From NCBI GenBank assembly GCA_900545725.1, contig URAI01000106.1, positions 1 to 7,619 of the forward strand: a stretch of 7,619 bases of DNA, read 5' to 3'. The first letter of the stretch is position 1; the number at the start of each line of letters is the position of its first letter. The notes under the pieces were generated by a model. That model did not search any database. It was not told where the DNA came from and worked only from the letters and a program-made list of their open reading frames with translations. The position numbers were made by a program, and so were the translations under genes. Positions 1 through 5,150 of the stretch are shown one piece after another. This stretch comes from an uncultured Eubacterium sp. (lineage in GTDB: Bacteria; Bacillota; Clostridia; Lachnospirales; Lachnospiraceae).

Positions 1-73
1 ACAATATATATAAATTAGTTTATTATTATTTATTGTTAGTTTTGAAACGAATTATTGTCAGGAGGAAGAAGAT

Positions 74-355
74 ATGTCAGTAGGAATAATGGTAGTATAT
101 ATCATTGCATTAATTCTGTTATTCTATTTCCTTGCTATAAAGCCTCAGAAGAAGCAGCAGCAGGAAAAACAGAAGTTAATGGATGCCATTGAAAAAGGTG
201 ATTATGTATTAACAACCAGCGGTTTTTATGGTGTTATTATTGATATTACAGATGAGGACGTAATTGTTGAATTTGGTAATAACAAAAACTGCAGAATTTC
301 AATGCAGAAGAGTGCTATTGCACAGGTTGAAAAGCCTTCATCTTCACAGGAATAA
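74..355 (+). CDS. yajC: Preprotein translocase accessory subunit YajC
   Basis: A 93-residue single-span membrane protein. Residues 3-22 form a hydrophobic N-terminal helix, followed directly by the YajC signature (YFLAIKPQKKQ at about 18-28) and a basic, glutamine-rich stretch. A small beta-rich cytoplasmic domain follows, with GDYVLTTSGFYG at about 42-53. Length and architecture are normal for the family. YajC associates with SecD-SecF and SecYEG at the cytoplasmic membrane and assists protein export. The start is well supported: AGGAGG at 60-65 lies 8 nt before the ATG. In many Firmicutes yajC follows tgt or precedes secD; here the next gene is nadE, behind a strong terminator, so secD is not co-transcribed from this locus. 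Bases 1-73 upstream are AT-rich and hold no gene I can recognise. Confidence 0.93.
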   Translation: MSVGIMVVYIIALILLFYFLAIKPQKKQQQEKQKLMDAIEKGDYVLTTSGFYGVIIDITDEDVIVEFGNNKNCRISMQKSAIAQVEKPSSSQE

Positions 356-396
356 AAGATTGGCAGAAGCCGTGTTGCTGTTTAATATTTAATATA

Positions 397-415
397 CTGT
401 CATGGATTGTGACAG
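397..415 (+). other. Small inverted repeat downstream of yajC
   Basis: CTGTCA (397-402) and TGACAG (410-415) form a perfect 6-bp inverted repeat with a 7-nt loop. No U-tract follows, so it is not a terminator by itself. It may be an mRNA 3'-end hairpin or an operator-like site; the function is unknown and the repeat is short enough to be chance. Confidence 0.3.
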
Positions 416-442
416 AGTGTTGATATATCAGACAGAACAATT

Positions 443-480
443 TAGCAGGGAGAAGAAGTTCTTTTCTCTGCTATTTTCTT
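443..480 (+). terminator. Rho-independent terminator after yajC
   Basis: TAGCAGGGAGAAG (443-455) pairs with CTTTTCTCTGCTA (461-473) over 13 bp, including two G-U pairs, around a 5-nt loop (AAGTT). It is followed by the T-rich tail TTTTCTT. This separates yajC from nadE and argues that nadE has its own promoter further down, though I found no convincing -35/-10 pair between here and 618. Confidence 0.75.
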
Positions 481-506
481 ATCTGCATATATCTCAGTCT
501 TAGATG

Positions 507-595
507 GATATGCTGATTATTACAGGTTTATAAATGAACAGGCTGTTTGTTTCTAAGCAGAACAAATAGTCATTGATGGCAGAAGAAAAACTGCC
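507..595 (+). repeat. Leader repeat copy A (three-hairpin element upstream of nadE)
   Basis: This 89-nt stretch is 81/89 identical (hand alignment, 3 gap positions) to 2664-2755. It folds into three consecutive hairpins. H1 is GTTTA/TGAAC (526-530/535-539) with a TAAA loop. H2 is GGCTGTTTGTT/AACAAATAGTC (541-551/561-571), extended inward past a bulged T552 by CT/AG (553-554/559-560) to the tetraloop AAGC. H3 is GGCAG/CTGCC (578-582/591-595) with an A-rich loop. It ends 22 nt before the nadE ATG. Possible roles are a cis-regulatory RNA leader or an intergenic mobile repeat. No U-tract follows any hairpin, so it is not an ordinary terminator. Confidence 0.75.
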
Positions 596-617
596 TGCAG
601 AATGGAGATTAGTGTGA

Positions 618-2552
618 ATGAATAACGGATATATAAGATGTGCCGCATTAACGCCAAAGATTAAGGTGGCTGACAGTGAATATAACGTATGCCGCATTAA
701 GGAGCTTATGAGACAGGCATATGATAATAAAGCTAAAATTGCTGTATTTCCTGAAATGTGCATAACCGGATATACCTGCAACGACCTGTTTTTACAGGAA
801 ACGCTGCTTGGAGGTGCAATAAAGGGTCTTAAAGATATCGCAGAATATTCAGCGTGTCTTAATGGTATGCTTACATTTGTAGGACTGCCATATGAATATA
901 TGGGGAAGCTGTATAATGTGGCTGCAGCAGTGATTGAGGGCAAAGTAATAGGAATGATTCCTAAAAAATATCTGCCTGATTATGGAGAATTTTATGAAGC
1001 AAGGCAGTTTACGCCGGGCTTTGAAAAATGTGTTGACGTTGAATTTGATGGATATTTAGTTCCATTTGGCATGAATATATTATTTAACTGCAATAATATG
1101 AAAAATGTCATTGTTGCAGCAGAGATATGTGAGGATTTGTGGACACCACAGCCACCAAGCATAAGGCATGCACTAAGCGGTGCTACGGTTGTTATTAACT
1201 GTTCGGCTAGTAATGAGACAATCGGTAAGGATACCTACAGAAGACAGCTTGTAATGGGACAGTCTGCAAGACTTGTATGTGCATATATATATTCAAGTGC
1301 CGGTGAGGGTGAGTCAACACAGGATATAGTATTTGGCGGACACAATATCATATGTGAAAATGGAACGATTCTTAGTGAGGCCAAAAGATATAAAAATGAA
1401 AGTATCTATGCAGATATAGATGTGTCAAGAATTGCTTCGGAAAGACGCAGAATGACTACATTTGATACGGCACATAATGACGATTACAGGGTGGTTGGTT
1501 TTAAGACCGTTGTTGAAGAACTTGAGCTTATAAGATATTTTGATAAAGCACCATTTGTTCCATCAGATATGGTAACTAGAAATCAAAGATGTGAAGAGAT
1601 TCTGGATATCCAGACTTATGGACTTAAAAAGAGGTTAGAACATACTAACTGCAATAGTGCGGTTATCGGAATATCAGGTGGGCTTGATTCGACACTTGCG
1701 CTTCTTGTTACAGTAAGGGCATTTGACCTTTTAGGACTTGACAGGGCGGGGATAACCTGCGTTACTATGCCTTGCTTTGGTACAACGGACAGGACATACA
1801 ATAATGCGGTAAGAATGACAAAACAGCTTGGAGCTGCGCTTCGTGAGATTAATATTAAAGCGGCGGTAAAACAGCATTTTGCAGATATAGGTCATGATGA
1901 AAGCATACATGACGTAACATATGAAAATGGTCAGGCAAGGGAACGCACGCAGATTCTTATGGATATAGCCAATCAGACAAATGGCATGGTTATCGGAACA
2001 GGAGACATGTCAGAGCTTGCTCTTGGCTGGGCAACCTATAATGGCGACCATATGTCAATGTATGGAGTTAATGCATCTGTTCCTAAGACACTTGTACGTC
2101 ATCTCGTCGGTTTTTATGCCGATACATGTAACGATACATTACTGTCAGATGTATTAAAGGATGTACTTGACACTCCGGTAAGTCCTGAGCTTCTGCCGCC
2201 AAAGGAAGACGGAACGATAGCACAGGAAACAGAAAATCTCGTAGGACCATATGAGCTGCACGATTTCTTTATGTACCACATGTTACGTTTCGGAGTTAAT
2301 CCAAAGAAATTATTTAAGATAGCATGTATAGCATTTGTCGGTATATATGATAAGGCGACAATCTACAAATGGCTAAGGACATTTGTATGGAGATTCTTCG
2401 CACAGCAGTTCAAGCGTTCATGTCTTCCTGACGGTCCGAAGGTGGGGTCTGTTGCGGTATCACCAAGAGGCGATTTAAGAATGCCAAGCGATGCATCTAG
2501 TGCATTATGGATTAAGGAGCTGGATGAGTTAAAGGAAGAACTTGGAATCTGA
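618..2552 (+). CDS. nadE: Glutamine-dependent NAD+ synthetase
   Basis: A 644-residue two-domain enzyme that converts deamido-NAD+ to NAD+ with ATP, using ammonia released from glutamine; this is the last step of NAD biosynthesis, in the cytoplasm. Residues 1 to about 290 are the nitrilase-type glutaminase domain, with the catalytic triad visible as E46 (FPEMCITGY), K116 (PKKYLP) and C171 (EICEDLW). Residues from about 325 form the synthetase domain with the ATP-binding P-loop SGGLDST at 353-359 and the typical GTGDMSELALGW block at 460-471. Length matches the long, glutamine-using form found in many clostridia, rather than the short ammonia-dependent NadE. The start ATG has GGAG at 604-607. 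The gene stands alone, with no other NAD-pathway gene adjacent. It is preceded by leader repeat A, which may control it. I see no clear terminator immediately after the stop codon. Confidence 0.97.
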   Translation: MNNGYIRCAALTPKIKVADSEYNVCRIKELMRQAYDNKAKIAVFPEMCITGYTCNDLFLQETLLGGAIKGLKDIAEYSACLNGMLTFVGLPYEYMGKLYNVAAAVIEGKVIGMIPKKYLPDYGEFYEARQFTPGFEKCVDVEFDGYLVPFGMNILFNCNNMKNVIVAAEICEDLWTPQPPSIRHALSGATVVINCSASNETIGKDTYRRQLVMGQSARLVCAYIYSSAGEGESTQDIVFGGHNIICENGTILSEAKRYKNESIYADIDVSRIASERRRMTTFDTAHNDDYRVVGFKTVVEELELIRYFDKAPFVPSDMVTRNQRCEEILDIQTYGLKKRLEHTNCNSAVIGISGGLDSTLALLVTVRAFDLLGLDRAGITCVTMPCFGTTDRTYNNAVRMTKQLGAALREINIKAAVKQHFADIGHDESIHDVTYENGQARERTQILMDIANQTNGMVIGTGDMSELALGWATYNGDHMSMYGVNASVPKTLVRHLVGFYADTCNDTLLSDVLKDVLDTPVSPELLPPKEDGTIAQETENLVGPYELHDFFMYHMLRFGVNPKKLFKIACIAFVGIYDKATIYKWLRTFVWRFFAQQFKRSCLPDGPKVGSVAVSPRGDLRMPSDASSALWIKELDELKEELGI

Positions 2553-2646
2553 CGTTAGGACTGAATGTGATATGAGTGTCAAAAAGATATAGTATTAATC
2601 ATGCAGGAATGATAAGAATTATAAAATTTAGAGCCATGTGGGATTA

Positions 2647-2681
2647 GTGTGAATAATCACACCGATATGCTGATTATTCAC
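2647..2681 (+). promoter_or_regulatory. Two mutually exclusive hairpins ahead of leader repeat B
   Basis: GTGTGA (2647-2652) and TCACAC (2657-2662) form a perfect 6-bp hairpin with an ATAA loop. The overlapping GTGAATAATCA (2649-2659) is also perfectly complementary to TGATTATTCAC (2671-2681) over 11 bp with an 11-nt loop. Both cannot form at once. The second pairing uses the first bases of repeat copy B. No U-tract follows. It could be a switching RNA leader, an inefficient terminator for nadE, or an operator on DNA. Confidence 0.5.
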
Positions 2682-2755
2682 AAGTTCATAAATGAACTGG
2701 CTATTTGTTTCTGAGCAGAACAAATAGCCACTGATGGCAGAAGAAAAATATTGCC
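2664..2755 (+). repeat. Leader repeat copy B (three-hairpin element upstream of the foldase gene)
   Basis: Second copy of the element at 507-595, ending 24 nt before the next start codon. H1 is AGTTCA/TGAACT (2683-2688/2693-2698) with a TAAA loop. H2 is a perfect GGCTATTTGTT/AACAAATAGCC (2699-2709/2719-2729), extended past bulged T2710 by CT/AG to the tetraloop GAGC. H3 is GGCAG/TTGCC (2736-2740/2751-2755). Four of the eight differences from copy A are stem changes that keep pairing through G-U wobble, which fits selection on RNA structure but does not prove it. Confidence 0.75.
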
Positions 2756-2779
2756 TTAACGGGCGGATAGGAGAAGATA

Positions 2780-3997
2780 ATGGCAAAGAATAATAAACAG
2801 AATAATAAAAAAGATATCATAGCAGCGGTTGATGATAATGTTAAAATTGTAACAAAGTATGATAGAAAAATGCAGAAAAGAAAAGAAGAGGAAAGAAAGG
2901 CCGCAAGGAATAAAAAGATCGCAATAGGTACTTTTTGGGCGCTTGCTGCAATTGTAGTTATTATTGTTGCAGTGAATATATGGAGCAATTATGACAAGGT
3001 ACATAATGAATATATATCAGTCGATGATGATAAGATTAGCGGTATAGAATTTGATTTTTATTATGCAATGACTAAGCAGAACACATTAAGCCAGACATTA
3101 TATGGTTCTATGACATATGCTGATTATTTTAAGTCATATATGAGCTATGATAAAGATAAGGATGATTCAAAGCAGAAATATGCTTCGACAGATAATACAT
3201 GGTATGACTATTTTGCTAATATGACAGTTAATACAATCAAAGAAGATAAGGCACTTCTTAAAGCTGCTGATGCGGCAGGCTTTTCATATGACAATGCTGA
3301 TTCAGATTATGAGGACTTTAAGAATCAGATAAATGATGCAGCTTCACAGCTGGGGGAATCGGCTGCTGATTATTATAAGAATACATTTGGAAAAAATGCA
3401 TCAGAAAGTTCAATAAAGGAATATGTATGTGAATATCTTAAGGCAGCTGCATATCAGAAACAGTTACAGACAGAACTTGCGGCAACTGACAGCGAGATTA
3501 AGGATTATTACAATGAACATAAGGAATCTTATGATACTGTGGATTACAGGGAATTTAAGATTGCGGCAGCTAATTCAGACGATTCATCAATGGCAGCAGC
3601 TAAGGAAAAGGCTGAAACTATGCTTTCAGAGATAAATAGTGAGGATACATTTGCTGAAAGCTGCAGAAAGTATGCCACAGATGATGAAAAAGATACATAT
3701 GAAAGCGACGATGCTTCACTTAAGTCCAAGACAAAAAAGAGCTCAGCAGACAATGTAATTGCAGACTGGTTATTTGATTCTGACAGAAAAGCAGGAGATA
3801 TAACAGTCATAGAAGATAAGGATAATAACCAGTATTATGTTGTATACTTTATAAGCAGAGATTATGACAGCTCTAATGATACAACAATAGGACAGACAGT
3901 ATTATCTAATAAGTATTCTGAACTTATTAAGGGATACACAGATAATATGAAAGTTGATAATAAGAAAAATAGAATTAAGATGTATACTGGGGAGTAG
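2780..3997 (+). CDS. Membrane-anchored SurA/PrsA-like foldase with degenerate parvulin domain
   Basis: A 405-residue protein. Residues 1-46 are cytoplasmic and strongly basic (KRKEEERKAARNKK at 33-46). A single transmembrane helix spans about 47-68. The rest should face outside the membrane. Residues 85-235 are mainly helical and resemble the SurA/PrsA N-terminal chaperone region. Residues 235-362 look like a parvulin-type peptidyl-prolyl isomerase domain, with its usual entry segment DSEIKDYYNEHKESYDTV (237-254), FAESCRKYA (291-299) and a final strand QYYVVYFISR (351-360). The central GGDLGW-type motif of active parvulins is missing, so it probably acts as a chaperone rather than an isomerase. 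There is no lipobox, unlike PrsA. It is likely a helper for folding exported proteins; the exact family name is uncertain. AGGAG at 2769-2773 lies 6 nt before the ATG. Repeat B lies in the leader, and terminators follow the stop. Confidence 0.78.
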   Translation: MAKNNKQNNKKDIIAAVDDNVKIVTKYDRKMQKRKEEERKAARNKKIAIGTFWALAAIVVIIVAVNIWSNYDKVHNEYISVDDDKISGIEFDFYYAMTKQNTLSQTLYGSMTYADYFKSYMSYDKDKDDSKQKYASTDNTWYDYFANMTVNTIKEDKALLKAADAAGFSYDNADSDYEDFKNQINDAASQLGESAADYYKNTFGKNASESSIKEYVCEYLKAAAYQKQLQTELAATDSEIKDYYNEHKESYDTVDYREFKIAAANSDDSSMAAAKEKAETMLSEINSEDTFAESCRKYATDDEKDTYESDDASLKSKTKKSSADNVIADWLFDSDRKAGDITVIEDKDNNQYYVVYFISRDYDSSNDTTIGQTVLSNKYSELIKGYTDNMKVDNKKNRIKMYTGE

Positions 3998-4034
3998 TGT
4001 AAAAAAATAATGCTGATGCGATTATTTTTTGCAC
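3997..4034 (+). terminator. AT-rich hairpin, probable bidirectional terminator after the foldase gene
   Basis: AAAAAATAAT (4002-4011) pairs perfectly with ATTATTTTTT (4021-4030) around a 9-nt loop. The stem is extended by GTGT (3997-4000) with GCAC (4031-4034) past a bulged A4001. It begins on the last base of the foldase stop codon. The A-run and T-run lie inside the stem, as in bidirectional terminators. It is the first of four consecutive hairpins. Confidence 0.5.
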
Positions 4035-4035
4035 G

Positions 4036-4073
4036 GCTGCTTTGTACCGCAGGCGTCACAAAGCAGCTTTTAT
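4036..4073 (+). terminator. Rho-independent terminator of the foldase gene
   Basis: GCTGCTTTGT (4036-4045) and ACAAAGCAGC (4058-4067) form a perfect 10-bp stem with a GC-rich 12-nt loop, followed by TTTTAT. This is a canonical intrinsic terminator. The loop segment CCGCAGGC (4047-4054) is the exact reverse complement of GCCTGCGG (4124-4131), just before the next gene's ribosome binding site. Confidence 0.75.
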
Positions 4074-4105
4074 CGCAGAGCCAAATCTGACATTTGGCTC
4101 GCGAT
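4072..4105 (+). other. Third intergenic hairpin
   Basis: ATCGC (4072-4076) plus GAGCCAAAT (4078-4086) pairs with ATTTGGCTC plus GCGAT (4092-4105), giving 14 bp with one bulged A (4077) and a 5-nt loop. No U-tract follows, so it is not a terminator on the + strand. It is more GC-rich than its surroundings and looks like a REP-type repeat unit or a structured leader. Confidence 0.5.
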
Positions 4106-4134
4106 TCCTCCGGCATTAAAAATGCCTGCGGAAT
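4104..4134 (+). promoter_or_regulatory. Hairpin abutting the HAD gene's ribosome binding site
   Basis: ATTCC (4104-4108) pairs with GGAAT (4130-4134), and GGCATT (4112-4117) with AATGCC (4121-4126), separated by a 3x3 internal loop and closed by an AAA loop. The base of the stem ends directly before GGGAG (4135-4139), the ribosome binding site of the gene at 4144. Folding could therefore affect ribosome access. Its outer AT overlaps the base of the previous hairpin by 2 nt. Confidence 0.45.
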
Positions 4135-4143
4135 GGGAGTAGT

Positions 4144-4803
4144 ATGAAAAATTATATATTATTTGACCTTGATGGTACGCTTACAGATTCGCAGGAAGGA
4201 ATTATAAAGTCGGTAAGATATGCCCTTGAGGATATAAAGCCGTCTGCTGAGAGCGATGAAGTTATGAAAAGATATATCGGACCTCCGCTTATTGACAGCT
4301 TTAAAGAGTTTGACGGACTTGATGATGAGACTGCTAAGAGGGCGGTTAAAAGATACAGGGAAAGATATAATACAGTGGGACTTTATGAGAACAAACTGAT
4401 TGAAGGCATGGATGAGTGTGTTAAAAGATTGAAGGAATCTGGTAAAAAGATTGCACTTGCAACATGTAAACCTGAACAGCTTGCAATACAGATTATTGAG
4501 CATTTCAATCTGACCCCTTATTTTGATGTACTTGTTGGAAGTCTTGACGATACGAGAAAATATAAGAATCAGGTAATTGAAGAAGTATTTAGAAGATTTG
4601 AACAGACTGATTTGAACTTTAAAAGGGAATCTGCCATAATGGTTGGAGATAGAAAAGATGATGTCTTAGGTGCTAAGAAAGCAGGAATACAGTGCATAGG
4701 TGTAGGTTTTGGATTTGCTAAAGAAGGCGAATTTGAAGAGGCCGGAGCTGATTATGTGGTTAATTCAGCTAAGGAACTTACGGATTTTATACTTGAGCTG
4801 TAA
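4144..4803 (+). CDS. HAD-superfamily phosphatase (phosphoglycolate phosphatase / 5'-nucleotidase-like)
   Basis: A 219-residue soluble hydrolase with all four HAD motifs: motif I FDLDGTLTDS (7-16; nucleophile D8, acid/base D10), motif II T107 in LATCKP, motif III lysine around K141, and motif IV VGDRKDD (167-173). A helical cap lies between motifs I and II (about 15-90, with YIGPPL at 44-49), as in the Gph/PpaX type. The sequence style, especially the IGPPL segment, is closest to the clostridial 5'-nucleotidase-like HAD group. The substrate cannot be read from the sequence; candidates are phosphoglycolate, pyrophosphate or nucleoside monophosphates. GGGAG at 4135-4139 lies only 4 nt before the ATG, a rather tight spacing, just after a hairpin. 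It is isolated between terminators, so it is probably its own transcription unit and not tied to leuB. Confidence 0.93.
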   Translation: MKNYILFDLDGTLTDSQEGIIKSVRYALEDIKPSAESDEVMKRYIGPPLIDSFKEFDGLDDETAKRAVKRYRERYNTVGLYENKLIEGMDECVKRLKESGKKIALATCKPEQLAIQIIEHFNLTPYFDVLVGSLDDTRKYKNQVIEEVFRRFEQTDLNFKRESAIMVGDRKDDVLGAKKAGIQCIGVGFGFAKEGEFEEAGADYVVNSAKELTDFILEL

Positions 4804-4811
4804 AGCTATAA

Positions 4812-4915
4812 GACTGTCGCATTAATGAGGAATTATACAGGATATAGAGATATGTTATGATTAAATATCTATTTTGTATAAAATCTTCTTAACTGCGGCA
4901 GTCATTTTTGTTTTT
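4812..4915 (+). terminator. Long near-continuous hairpin with U-tract after the HAD gene
   Basis: GACTGTCGCA (4812-4821) pairs with TGCGGCAGTC (4894-4903). Pairing continues inward with TTAA/TTAA, GAGG/TCTT and TTATACA/TGTATAA (4833-4839/4875-4881), with three mismatches and one bulge. An apical AGATAT/ATATCT (4848-4853/4865-4870) caps it. The 3' arm runs into ATTTTTGTTTTT. It serves as terminator for the HAD gene, but a stem with about 25 outer base pairs over 92 nt is far longer than usual. A small RNA or a miniature inverted-repeat remnant is possible. Confidence 0.65.
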
Positions 4916-4980
4916 ATGGGAAATTTACCGGTTGGAAGTGGCTTATTTTTCAGTAAATGTGACATAAATTATCAAAGTGG

Positions 4981-5009
4981 TTGAAAAATTGAAAAAAATA
5001 CGTTATTAT
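4981..5009 (+). promoter_or_regulatory. leuB promoter: Candidate sigma-70-type promoter for leuB-ilvD
   Basis: TTGAAA (4981-4986) and TATTAT (5004-5009) are separated by exactly 17 bp, a good match to a housekeeping promoter. Transcription would start near 5016, giving a leader of roughly 120 nt before leuB. It lies after the long terminator hairpin and before a palindrome. In this AT-rich gap, chance matches are possible. Confidence 0.5.
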
Positions 5010-5046
5010 ATTATGCAATAGCCTTTTACAAGGTAAATTCATAAAG

Positions 5047-5062
5047 TGTATAAAGTTATACA
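5047..5062 (+). promoter_or_regulatory. Perfect 7-2-7 palindrome, operator-like, in the leuB leader
   Basis: TGTATAA (5047-5053), AG, TTATACA (5056-5062). It lies about 40 bp after the candidate -10 box, where a repressor could block transcription. The 2-nt spacer is too short for an RNA hairpin without opening the top pairs, which favours a DNA operator. The same two heptamers, in opposite order, also occur in the stem of the hairpin at 4812-4903. Confidence 0.45.
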
Positions 5063-5087
5063 TGTTATTAAAACAGGGGTTATTTTT

Positions 5088-5150
5088 ATGACTCTGGATT
5101 TTAAATATATTTTCAGGAAAGACAGGTGGAGCAGATGGATTGTAAGATAA
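5088..5150 (+). CDS. Possible 20-codon leader ORF overlapping the leuB start
   Basis: An ATG at 5088 with AGGGG at 5075-5079 (8-nt spacing) opens a 20-codon frame ending with TAA at 5148-5150, 16 bases inside leuB and in a different frame. The peptide would start MTLDFKYIFRK and contain one leucine, two isoleucines and one valine, so it is not a classical leucine-rich attenuation peptide. If translated, it could couple ribosomes to leuB initiation. This is weak; the frame may be chance. Confidence 0.25.
   Translation: MTLDFKYIFRKDRWSRWIVR

Noticed and set aside
500..943. 147-codon open frame on the minus strand across the nadE leader and start
   Set aside because: It runs antisense to nadE and the leader repeat, has no ribosome binding site I can see and no recognisable protein features.
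3423..3635. 70-codon plus-strand frame inside the foldase gene
   Set aside because: It is out of frame with a well-supported longer gene and has no features of its own.
3862..4116. 84-codon minus-strand frame over the foldase 3' end and terminators
   Set aside because: It crosses two terminator stems and the end of a real gene; its hydrophobic look comes from reading AT-rich inverted repeats.
4958..4977. CRP-like site (TGTGA ... TCAAA) before leuB
   Set aside because: The half-site spacing is 9 rather than 6 and the second half is wrong, so it does not match.
4804..5134. Leucine T-box riboswitch upstream of leuB
   Set aside because: I looked for the conserved T-box core (AGGGTGGnACCGCG-like) and a terminator/antiterminator pair just before leuB; neither is present, and the only U-tract terminator lies before the candidate promoter.
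5126..5134. GTG at 5126 as the leuB start
   Set aside because: It is possible, but the ATG at 5135 has the better-placed AGGTGG and matches the usual N-terminus of relatives; kept as an alternative only.
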